Shown here: piece by piece, positions 9,001 to 17,000 of the stretch
Position numbering within the stretch: position 1 is the stretch's first letter
Layout of the letters: each line of letters opens with the position of its first letter
Assembly: GCA_016235595.1 (NCBI GenBank)
Contig: JACRJX010000025.1
Span: 124,001 to 188,000, forward strand
Origin: Verrucomicrobiota bacterium
Lineage (GTDB): Bacteria > Verrucomicrobiota > Verrucomicrobiia > CAIQCK01
Direction of reading: 5' to 3'
Length of the DNA: 64,000 nt
Translations under genes and position numbers: made by a program
The notes under the pieces: model-generated
What the model saw: only the letters and a program-made list of their open reading frames with translations
Database searches by the model: none
What the model was told of the DNA's origin: nothing

Positions 9001-9750
9001 CTCTATCCCCCCGAGCGCGTGCGCAAAGCGGCCGACGCCATCATGCGCCACAACTTCCGGGAGAAATTCGCCGGCTTCAAGCAAGACCCGCGCCGCTATA
9101 TTCCCGACGACGAAGGCGGGCTGCTCATCTGCACCTGGCCACACAATGACCGGCCCAAACCGTTCATGCTCTACTCGGATGAAGTCTGGACCGGCATCGA
9201 ATACTCCACCGCCGGCTTGATGGTGTTCGAGGGACTGATCGAGGACGCGCGTCGCATCGTCCAGATGGCGCGCAGCCGTTACGACGGACGGCGGCGCGAC
9301 GGACTCAACTCCGGCCCCGGGGGCAATCCGTTCAACGAGCTCGAGTGCGGCAAGTTTTACGCGCGCGCCCTGAGTTCGTGGTCGCTGCTAATCGCCAGCC
9401 AGGGACTCGTGCTCGACGGTCCCGCGGGCGTGCTTGGTTTCAAACCGCGCTGGCAGCCGGCGGATCACCGGTCATTTTTCACCGCTCCGGAAGGCTGGGG
9501 ATTGTTCGCGCAGAAACGCGAGGGTGACGCACAACATGAACGCATCGAGTTGCGCCACGGCAAACTCCGGCTTCAGACATTGGTATTTGAAATTCCGTCA
9601 ACCGCGAAGGAGCCCATGGCAAAGGTGACTGTCGGCGACCGTGCCATCCCTGTGTCGCTGAAACGTGACGGCACCGAAGTCCGGCTGGTTCTCGCGGAGA
9701 CGGCGCACGTGACAGAAGGCCAGGCGTTGGAGGTCGCTTTGCGCTGGTAG
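6049..9750 (+). CDS. Tat-exported GH116-family glycoside hydrolase with inserted beta module
   Basis: A 1233-residue protein related to GH116 (GBA2-type glucosylceramidase / beta-glucosidase). The N-terminus has a twin-arginine signal, TRRKFIHT followed by an Ala/Gly-rich stretch. The GH116 N-domain starts at NLEAVSMPIGGIGTGT; the catalytic (alpha/alpha)6 part includes FEGCYGCCPLNCTHVWNYAQ near 774, WNTYDTAVTGANTF, and CASDQLLGQWW with Asp969, a candidate acid/base. Residues about 338-485 (FEDFEKDNYDGWTVTG onwards) form an extra module also common in glycosidases of planctomycetes and verrucomicrobia. Codons 614-634 are encoded by a palindromic repeat. An AAGGAGA site precedes the ATG. Substrate unknown. 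Confidence 0.85.
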   Translation: MPDENCCCGGRCRPPLPPELTRRKFIHTVAAGTAGLAAGSELLRAQTAAVPPAAPLTAPKLPKSWRYPLTPPRVYRGANLEAVSMPIGGIGTGTVWLDGQGRLGVWQIFNNHGETRVPDSFFAVRIKSGDKPAVLRVLQTVPEEPLAPVASLTYEGGYPIARLDFSDPALPVALRLEAFNPLIPTDTANSSIPCAIFRFTAHNTGSAPAELSLISACQNAIGSNGGAGVKGVKFPGYGRNRNRIVREPGMVAVAMEKSVEPVPTCPVKVRARTGEVIPGPELYFFSELPALSPPIAETLKRIADAGGVVVASGVQPAFFSNLAALRGNPDELKRQFTVFEDFEKDNYDGWTVTGEAFGKAPAKGTAPGQQKVSGFAGKRLVNTFLPNDKPQGTLTSKKFKIEKRYIGFLIGGGKHKDETCINLRVGGKVVRTSLGRNREQLEPASWDVAEFKGREAVIEIVDRHSGGWGHINVDQIVFADIPPEAVLTLNSPVRAAADAIALPFSTAGSAKLDAEFRATLKDAAGPWNVTSYTRLQVFRDGEKDCRALVTAPNGDPLLISCPLGKGRVIFALAKNLPWSWAAALFASARGVPLKDGERIAPCSPGWGTMTLAVCNADTPVRGAATKADKSVRLTESPVATPRWTSRDEIVSGLKPGEDSGESPAGETFNAALTVPLKLQPGEERTATFVLAWHFPNVERFHHEGNLYARRWPDALAVARHVASNADALWQRTRLYHETLYQSNLPEEFLDAMTSQSVIFRGPTCWWSEDGYFAGFEGCYGCCPLNCTHVWNYAQSHARLFPEVGRNLRVSNFITYLHPDGETSHREHTPHGAFADGHCAVIVAALREHQLSPDGKFLKQIWPGLKKATDWLIEKYDADHDGVPAGQQWNTYDTAVTGANTFIGSQYLAALAAAERLALVMNDAGAASRWRAVREAGMKNQNAKLWNGEYYIQIPEMPPARDYNNGCASDQLLGQWWAHQIGLGYLYPPERVRKAADAIMRHNFREKFAGFKQDPRRYIPDDEGGLLICTWPHNDRPKPFMLYSDEVWTGIEYSTAGLMVFEGLIEDARRIVQMARSRYDGRRRDGLNSGPGGNPFNELECGKFYARALSSWSLLIASQGLVLDGPAGVLGFKPRWQPADHRSFFTAPEGWGLFAQKREGDAQHERIELRHGKLRLQTLVFEIPSTAKEPMAKVTVGDRAIPVSLKRDGTEVRLVLAETAHVTEGQALEVALRW
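7888..7950. repeat. 63-nt inverted repeat inside the GH116 gene
   Basis: Left arm 7888-7911 and right arm 7927-7950 are complementary at 22 of 24 positions, with a 15-nt loop. The element is exactly 21 codons long and begins on a codon boundary of the surrounding gene, so it adds 21 residues without a frameshift. The arms contain GCGGACA...TGTCCGC, a form I associate with short dispersed palindromes of verrucomicrobial genomes; that association is from memory. Confidence 0.75.
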
Positions 9751-9859
9751 AGGCTCTCCCCCCCCACCCATCGGAATACCTGTTGTTCGCCATCGATCCC
9801 CTTGATCCGGTAGGCGAAGGAAGCGGGTTAACCCCGACCTCATGGCATCGATCGCCGGC

Positions 9860-11164
9860 TCAAATCCTCGTGCCGGAGGGGATGATGGAATTCTTGGGAA
9901 TGCAGACGATACCGTCGCGGATACAGTATAGCGGATGGTCCACATTCGCCTCCTTGCCGGCCGGGCTGATGTGGACCCCGTCCCCAATGCGGACGTTCTT
10001 ATCCAGGATGGCGCGCTCGATGACGCAATCCTGGCCGATGCCGATGTGCGGCAGGTGTTCCCGGTCGTCCGTGTGAATCTCCGATTCATCCTGATAGAAA
10101 TCGGCGCCCATCATGACGACCTCATGCAGCTTCGATCCCTTGCCAATCCTGGAGCGAACACCGATCACACAGTGACGGATGGAAGACGGATGGATGACAC
10201 TACCGGGTGCCACAATCGTTTCGTGAATCTGGCTGTCGGTAACAATGCTCCCCGGCAGGAAGCGCGGGTGTGTATAGACCGGCGCGTGCGCGTCGTAAAA
10301 ATCGAACGGCGGCTTGGGCCTGGCCAGCGCCAGATGCACATCGAAAAAGTTTCGCACGGTTCCGATGTCTTCCCAGAAGCCTTTGAAGATATAGGCGAAG
10401 ACCGATCGTTTGCTGATGGCGTCGGGAATGATGTGTTTGCCGAAGTCGGCCTTGTCGTTGTCCAGTTCCTTGATCAACACGTCACGGTTGAACACGTAGA
10501 TGCCCATCGAGGCCAGAAAATGGTCGGTGTCGGCGCTCAAGTGCATCTCGGACGTCAACGATCCGCTCATCTTCAGTTCTTCGAGCACTTTCTCGTCCTT
10601 CGGCTTTTCCACAAATCGGACGATGTGTTTGTCCGCGTTGACCTGCATGATGCCGAGCGCGGAGGCACTCTTGCGCGGCACAGGCAGCGTGGCGATGGTG
10701 ATGTCAGCGCCGTGCTGGATGTGCTGCTCCAGCACCGGCCGGAAATCCATGCGGTAAAGCTGGTCGCCGGAGAGAATCAGGATCAGGTCGCCGCCCGCCG
10801 AAAGGAGGTGGCGGAAATTCTGCCGCACGGCATCGGCGGTGCCCTGATACCAACCCGCGTGCTCCGGCGTCTGCTGGGCGGCCAGGATGTCCACAAAGCC
10901 GTCCGAGAACGCATCGAACTTGTAACTCTGCTGAATGTGGCGATGGAGCGAAACGGAATTGAATTGCGTCAGCACATAGACGCGTTTGAGGCCGGAGTTG
11001 ATGCAGTTGCTCACCGGCACGTCCACGAGACGGTAGTTGCCGGCGATCGGCACAGCCGGTTTGGCGCGTTCCTTGGTGAGTGGATAAAGCCGCTGACCCT
11101 GGCCGCCACCCATGATGACGGACAGGACGCTTCTGCTGCCATAGAATCGGTTATGAGGTCGCAT
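9860..11164 (-). CDS. glgC: Glucose-1-phosphate adenylyltransferase
   Basis: Makes ADP-glucose from glucose-1-phosphate and ATP, the committed step of bacterial glycogen synthesis. The 434-residue protein has the nucleotidyltransferase motif VIMGGGQGQRLYPLT, then KPAVPIAGNYRLVDVPVSNC, the AGWYQGTADAVRQN motif, the LSGDQLYRMD active-site strand, and a C-terminal left-handed beta-helix ending IVCIPKNSIIPSGTRI. It is convergent with the GH116 gene, leaving 109 bases in which I see no clear terminator, and divergent from glmS. Confidence 0.96.
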   Translation of the reverse strand: MRPHNRFYGSRSVLSVIMGGGQGQRLYPLTKERAKPAVPIAGNYRLVDVPVSNCINSGLKRVYVLTQFNSVSLHRHIQQSYKFDAFSDGFVDILAAQQTPEHAGWYQGTADAVRQNFRHLLSAGGDLILILSGDQLYRMDFRPVLEQHIQHGADITIATLPVPRKSASALGIMQVNADKHIVRFVEKPKDEKVLEELKMSGSLTSEMHLSADTDHFLASMGIYVFNRDVLIKELDNDKADFGKHIIPDAISKRSVFAYIFKGFWEDIGTVRNFFDVHLALARPKPPFDFYDAHAPVYTHPRFLPGSIVTDSQIHETIVAPGSVIHPSSIRHCVIGVRSRIGKGSKLHEVVMMGADFYQDESEIHTDDREHLPHIGIGQDCVIERAILDKNVRIGDGVHISPAGKEANVDHPLYCIRDGIVCIPKNSIIPSGTRI

Positions 11165-11169
11165 GGTTT

Positions 11170-11198
11170 TTGTCTCGCAGGAACCTGACTGTTAGTAT
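11170..11198 (+). promoter_or_regulatory. Possible glmS promoter
   Basis: TTGTCT at 11170-11175, a 17-base spacer and TAGTAT at 11193-11198, each matching the sigma-70 consensus at 4 of 6 bases. The glmS ATG is 51 bases downstream. The -10 box overlaps the -10 box of the opposite glgC promoter. Confidence 0.45.
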
Positions 11199-11221
11199 AT
11201 CCGTCATCCGGTCAGAGGCAA
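11194..11221 (-). promoter_or_regulatory. Possible glgC promoter
   Basis: On the minus strand, TTGCCT (11221-11216), a 16-base spacer and TATACT (11199-11194). The -10 box matches 5 of 6 consensus bases. The glgC ATG is about 30 bases downstream. It overlaps the glmS promoter on the other strand. Confidence 0.55.
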
Positions 11222-11249
11222 TCTTTCGTTACCGAAGAAACTTTACCCT

Positions 11250-13016
11250 ATGTGTGGCATCGTTGGTTACATTGGTCAAAGGCCCGCCGAACCTCTGCTG
11301 TTGGAGGGACTGCGGCGGTTGGAATATCGCGGCTACGATTCCGCGGGCATGAGCACGCTCGCCGACGGGCAGCTTCGCACCCTCAAGCGCGTCGGCAAGA
11401 TCAACGAAGGGCTCGCGCCCGCGCTGGCAGCCACGCCCCTGCCCGGTTCGACCGGCATCTGTCATACGCGATGGGCGACTCACGGACCGCCTACCGACGC
11501 CAACGCGCACCCGCACTTCGACCAGTCCGGCCGGCTCGCGCTGGTCCATAATGGCGTCATTGAGAACTACACCGCCCTCAAACAACGCCTCATCAAGCTG
11601 GGCCATACCTTCCGCTCCGACACCGACAGCGAGGTGCTCGCGCAGTTGGCCGGCTATTACTACGATCAGTTGCCTGCCAGCGACGGCGACGAGCGCCTCG
11701 TCAAGGCCGTCCGCAGCGCGCTCGGCGAAGTCACCGGCACGTACGGCATCGCCGTCATGCACCGGGACCACCCAGGGCTTCTGGTTGGCGCGCGACGCGG
11801 CTCGCCGCTGGTGCTCGGCGTCGGCCAGGGCGAAAACTTCCTCGCGAGCGACATCAACGCCATCGTCGCCCACACGCGCGACGTGGTCTATCTGAACGAT
11901 TTCGACATCGCCGTCGTCACACGCGATGATTTCCAGATCAGCAGTCTCACCGACGGCGCCGTCAACCGCCAGATCAGCCGCGTCGAGTGGAGCGCTGACG
12001 CCGCCGAAAAAGGCGAGTTTGCGCACTTCATGCTCAAGGAGATCTTCGAGCAACCGCAGGCCGTCCAGAACGCGCTGCGCGGCCGCATCAACCATGAGGA
12101 ATCCACCTCGCGGTTCGGCGGCCTGAACATGACCGCGAACGAGCTGCGTGAAGTGGACCGCGTCGTCTTCTGCGCCTGCGGCACGGCGTGGCACGCGGCG
12201 CTGGTCGGCGAGTATCTGTTCGAGGAACTCGCCCGCGTGCCGGCGGAGGTCGAATACGCTTCCGAATTCCGCTACCGCAACCCGCCGGTGGACAAAAACA
12301 CGCTGGTGTTCGTCATCAGCCAGAGCGGCGAAACCGCCGACACCCTGGCGGCGTTGCGCGAAAGCCGGCGCAAAGGCCACAAGACCCTCGCCATCGTCAA
12401 CGTCGTCGGCTCCACCATCGCGCGCGAAGCCGACGGTGGCGTCTACACGCACGCCGGCCCTGAAGTCGGCGTCGCGGCGACCAAGAGCTACGTCGCCCAA
12501 CTCACCGTGCTGGCGCTGCTGGCGATCTATATGGGCCGCATCCGCCACCTCTCAGCCATGCAAGGCCAGGCCGCCCTCCGCGAACTGGAAGCCATTCCCG
12601 GCAAGATTCAGCAACTGCTGAAACAGAACGACTCGATCCGCCGGATCGCCGAAAAATATCAACACGCCAGGGATTTCCTCTTCCTCGGCCGGCAGTTCAA
12701 CTACCCCATCGCGCTCGTCTCGCCGGAAGTGCCCAGCGTATTCATCTGCCCGCGCGATGCGGTTTACGAAAAAACGTTCAGCAACATCGAGGAGATCAAA
12801 GCGCGCAAGGGACCCGTCATCGCCATCGCCACCGAAGGCGACACGCACATTGCCAGCAAGGCCGACGATGTCATTTACGTGCCCCCGACGATGGACTGCT
12901 TCTATCCGTTGCTGACGGTTGTGCCTATGCAAATGTTGGCGTATCATATAGCTGTGTTGCGTGGCTGCGACGTGGACAAGCCGCGCAACCTTGCCAAGAG
13001 TGTAACTGTGGAATGA
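11250..13016 (+). CDS. glmS: Glutamine-fructose-6-phosphate aminotransferase (isomerizing)
   Basis: Forms glucosamine-6-phosphate from fructose-6-phosphate and glutamine. The protein begins MCGIVGYIG, so Cys2 becomes the N-terminal nucleophile of the glutaminase domain after Met removal. Two SIS sugar-isomerase domains follow, with CACGTAWHAALV and ISQSGETADTLAALR, and it ends KSVTVE as usual. Length 588 is close to the family's roughly 610. Its product is the substrate of GlmM at the window start. The leader is short, about 50 bases, leaving no room for a glmS ribozyme. Confidence 0.97.
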   Translation: MCGIVGYIGQRPAEPLLLEGLRRLEYRGYDSAGMSTLADGQLRTLKRVGKINEGLAPALAATPLPGSTGICHTRWATHGPPTDANAHPHFDQSGRLALVHNGVIENYTALKQRLIKLGHTFRSDTDSEVLAQLAGYYYDQLPASDGDERLVKAVRSALGEVTGTYGIAVMHRDHPGLLVGARRGSPLVLGVGQGENFLASDINAIVAHTRDVVYLNDFDIAVVTRDDFQISSLTDGAVNRQISRVEWSADAAEKGEFAHFMLKEIFEQPQAVQNALRGRINHEESTSRFGGLNMTANELREVDRVVFCACGTAWHAALVGEYLFEELARVPAEVEYASEFRYRNPPVDKNTLVFVISQSGETADTLAALRESRRKGHKTLAIVNVVGSTIAREADGGVYTHAGPEVGVAATKSYVAQLTVLALLAIYMGRIRHLSAMQGQAALRELEAIPGKIQQLLKQNDSIRRIAEKYQHARDFLFLGRQFNYPIALVSPEVPSVFICPRDAVYEKTFSNIEEIKARKGPVIAIATEGDTHIASKADDVIYVPPTMDCFYPLLTVVPMQMLAYHIAVLRGCDVDKPRNLAKSVTVE

Positions 13017-13876
13017 CCATGAAAACACGAACCATCCCCCCCCTCAGCAATCAACTCAACCGGCATCTGGCTACAGCGGTGCTAACCGCAATCGCCCTTG
13101 CCTGCGGCTGGCCTCTCGGCACTGCTCACGCCAAGCCGCTCGGCCAGGCAACCGTCACCGAAACCAACAACGACGTGCGTTATCAAGCGTCCAACAGCGC
13201 TGAACGTCCAGCGAAACCCAAGGATGTTGTGCGCGGCGCGGACGTGTTGCGCACCGGCCAGAAGTCCCAAGCCGAGATCGAATTTGAGGACAGCACCATC
13301 ACGCGGCTCGGCTCCAACTCGCTGTTCACGTTCGACCCTGAGAAACGTGATTTTGAACTGCGCGAAGGCGTGCTGCTGTTCGACATGCAGAAAGGCATCG
13401 GCGGCGGCTCCATCCGCACCGGCGGCATCACCGCAGCCATTGAAGGCACCGCCGGCATGGTCATCCGGCGCGGTCCGCCGCAGGTCATCTGTCTGGCAGG
13501 CCTCATCCGCATCCTCGACGCCCAGGGCAAACAACTCGGCCAGTTGCGACCGGGCGACACGTTTGTTGGCGGCAGGTTTCTCCAGATCAGCCTGCGCGGC
13601 CTGAGCAAGGGCAAGCTGCTTCAGAACAAGCTGCGGCACAACCAAACCGATTTTGAACAGGCGATGACGCTGCAGGAAACGGAAATCCAAGCCGGCAAGC
13701 TCTTGAAAGCCATTGAAGATGAAGCGCCGCCGACCTCGATCCCCCCCACGGGCCAGCTATATAAGAGCGGTGTCGAGCAGCTGCAGCAGAACAAGGTCAA
13801 ACCCCATACGCCTTACATGCCATACACGCCATCGACGTCGATCAGCCCCTCGGCAATGCCTGGCAAAGGGCCTTAA
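13013..13876 (+). CDS. Exported FecR-domain protein (short)
   Basis: The 287-residue protein has a signal peptide ending near GTAHA and then a FecR domain (KPLGQATVTETNNDVRY; KSQAEIEFEDSTITRLGSNS; ITAAIEGTAG). FecR domains sit in the periplasm; in classic systems they relay signals to an ECF sigma factor, but no transmembrane FecR N-domain or sigma factor is present here. The first ATG overlaps the glmS stop as ATGA; another ATG at 13019 is equally possible. It is a clear paralog of the FecR part of the next gene. The tail is Pro/Tyr-rich. Confidence 0.75.
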   Translation: MTMKTRTIPPLSNQLNRHLATAVLTAIALACGWPLGTAHAKPLGQATVTETNNDVRYQASNSAERPAKPKDVVRGADVLRTGQKSQAEIEFEDSTITRLGSNSLFTFDPEKRDFELREGVLLFDMQKGIGGGSIRTGGITAAIEGTAGMVIRRGPPQVICLAGLIRILDAQGKQLGQLRPGDTFVGGRFLQISLRGLSKGKLLQNKLRHNQTDFEQAMTLQETEIQAGKLLKAIEDEAPPTSIPPTGQLYKSGVEQLQQNKVKPHTPYMPYTPSTSISPSAMPGKGP

Positions 13877-13928
13877 TCTGAGCCCCGGCTGACTCACCAG
13901 TTCCGGCTCCACCCCGGCAACGCCATAC

Positions 13929-13957
13929 TTGACAGTCAGATGTCGGGAGAGCAGAGT
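13929..13957 (+). promoter_or_regulatory. Possible promoter of the FecR/solenoid gene
   Basis: A perfect TTGACA occurs at 13929-13934 in the 193-base gap between the two FecR genes. At 17 bases beyond it lies CAGAGT, a poor -10 box. The gap also reads open in frame with the next gene but is probably untranslated leader. Confidence 0.3.
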
Positions 13958-14069
13958 TCTAGGGTCTTCGCTGGAGCATGAAATTCGTAAGGTGGGCAAC
14001 GCGAACTGTGTTGGCCTTGAAGACCGAGATATGCGGCTTTGTAACGACCGGCAGAATAGCTGGAGGAAC

Positions 14070-17000
14070 ATGAACACCCTTTTCAGCCAAGGGAAACTTG
14101 GCAAGTGCGCCATCATCGTGGCGGTGATCGCAATGTGGAGCTTCTGCGGAAGCACGATCCACGCGAAACCGTTGGGGAATGCGACCGTCACCTTGGTCAA
14201 CAATGATGTCCGCTACAAACCCGGCGCCGGCGACGAGCGCGCCGCCAAGCCCAAGGATGTTGTCAAAGGCGCCGACACCGTTCGCACCGGCCAGAAGTCC
14301 CAGGCAGAGCTTGAGTTCGAGGACCGCACCATCACGCGCCTAGGTTCCAACTCCACCTTTACCTTCGATCCCGACAAGCGTGAGTTTCAACTGAAGAAGG
14401 GGTTGCTCCTGTTCGACATGCCCAAGGGCGCCGGCGGCGGCAAGATCATTACCCCCGCGGGCACCGCCGCCATCGAAGGCACCGCCGGCATCGTCTCCTA
14501 CCGCAGCGCGCCGAAGATCATCTGTCTGGCTGGCGTCATCAACGTTCTCAACCCGAACGGCCAACTATTGGCGCAAGTCATGCCCGGCCAGTTGTTCATC
14601 GTCGGTGTTACCAAGTATCCGGTGAACTTCATGCTCAACGGCATCAAGACCGGCAAGCTCATGAAGGGCGGCCTGCCCAACAACACGAAAGAGTTCGACA
14701 ACTCTAACAGCGACCAACTCCAGCAGATCCAAAGCGGCCAGCTTCAGGCCACGCCGTTCGTCATGATGGGCGGTGATACCGACATCTTCATAGCGCCACC
14801 CACGACAACTGATAGTCAATACCCCCAAACCCCGGAAATCGACCCCGACAAACCACCGACTCCACCAACTCCAACGACCTTTGCGATCACCTCCGACACC
14901 ACGATCAACGCCGGCACCGGCGTCATCTCGGGTACCGGCACATTGCAAGGCACGGTGCAGGGCGGCAAAGCCACGTTCGATTTTGGCTCCATGAATGTCA
15001 CCGTAACAGGCAGTCCTAGTGGCGTGCCTGCAGCTGATGGAATGTTCAATGCTGATTTCAACACTCAAGGAACAGTGTCGTTCAATAACCTTGTTGAAGG
15101 TTCAAACATTGGCGGCCCTACCTGCAATGGTGTTAACCTGACGTTCAACGCGGCATCCATCAACGTCGCCAACTCGAATTTCGAAATAGGCGGCGATGGC
15201 GATTCAGGCCCGAGTTCCATGAGCTTCTTTGCCAGTGGCACTCAGAATGGCAATGTGATCGTGGACCCTTCCACGCTCAGAGTGCGTAGTGGTGTTGCCG
15301 ACGGCAGTTCATACACTGCCGGCTTGATTCATCTGGAAAGCGCCAACGGATATGTAGCCTTTGTTGGCGACGGTTATGACCCGATTAACGACCCGGACGA
15401 CCTGTTGCGTAGTCATGCGCAAGCCACCATCAACATCGGTGAAGGCGTCTATAACGGCGGCACTGTGGAGTTCGTCAGCAACGGAACGCATTCCTACGAC
15501 ATGGTCTCCATCCATGACGCCACCATTGATGTTGCTGCCAAGGACAGCAACGGTTACTTGACCTCCGGAAACGGCGGCAGTGTGTTGTTGAACGGCAAGA
15601 TGTTGGTGCTCGTTGAAGAGACGGTGGACATTGACGCAACCGGCGCCACTCCGGGAACTGTGAGGCTCCAATCCAGCGGCACCGCTTCACAGGTCGGCAG
15701 CATTCAATTGATGATCGGCGACCCCACCGGTCATATCACGATCGATGCTCAACCCGCGGGAGAATATGCACTTTACGCCGGTACCCTCTATGGAGATGGC
15801 GGTTCTTCTGCCAACTTCATCAATATCAATGGATGGGATAATGACGGCACCAAGAACATCCTCTTCAACTCAACCGGCCCTCTCGGTGGTGGCAATATCA
15901 TACTGAGCACCACGGGGGACATCTCCGTCAACAACGCGGTGTTCGACATCAGCAGCACCTCCTACGACGGTGGCTCTTTAACGATGGGCTATTATAGTGG
16001 CGGCCTGTATCCAGCGGCCAGTCTCACCGTCAGTAGTACTGAGGTGGACGCCAGTGGCGCCACCACCGGCACGGGCGGCACCGTGCAATTCGCAGCTAAC
16101 AACGTCAGCGTGACCGGGAGCGGATGGACCGGCGGCAGAACCCTGATACAGGCCGGCGGAGCGAACGGCGGCATCGTGAGTCTTTACAGCACTGGCGAAG
16201 AGTCAGGCGACATGGTTTATCTCCACAATGTCGGCATTGATGCGGCATCGTATGATGCGCAAGTCGTGGTTCCCAGCGATAATACCGAAAATATTCAGTT
16301 CCAATCAGAACACCCGGAGTCTCAAGGCGGGCAGGTGAATATCCAAGGCACGAGTCTGGTGCGGATGGAGGGGACGACGATGATCCAGGCGAGCGGGCCG
16401 GTGCCGGGAACTATTTCGGTCACAGCGGCGGGCACGTCTTCCGATCCCGGCTATATCTCGCTCGACGCGGGAAGCGGGTTCATCGGTCTTCTGGCTTCAA
16501 CGTTCCGCGTCGAGGATAATGCGTCATTATCCACCATGTTGGGAGAGATTGGCATCGAAGGCAACACGCTCGCGGGTGGAACGACCAAGACCATCCAGTT
16601 TTCAGCGCCGGGCGGCGCGATATTGTTCAGCGCCCAAAACCGCATCAGTATCCATGGGGCAAACCTGGACGTCAGCGGAAGCGGCAGCCAGGATGGCGGT
16701 TTCATGATGTTTGGTTACACCTCGGCGGGCGGCTATGACATCAGTGAACTGACTCACGAAATCAAGGTTCGCAATTCGACCCTCCTGGCCAATGCCACCA
16801 CAGGCGCAGGTGGCGGCATAACCATGTTGGCCGATGCGGACAGCCCGGATTTCCTGACTGACCAGGGAATCCACTTTGGCCCCAACGCCGACGTTCAGGC
16901 GAACGGCGGCGGCGGCGCGGGGACGATCACGCTTGCTGTGGAAGGCGGCACCACGCGGGCGGCGGCGATTGGATTCAACACCGAGAGACATAGTGATGCC

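Noticed and set aside
11199..11249. glmS ribozyme upstream of glmS
   Set aside because: The space between the likely transcription start and the ATG is about 50 bases, too short for the ribozyme, and its core is not visible.
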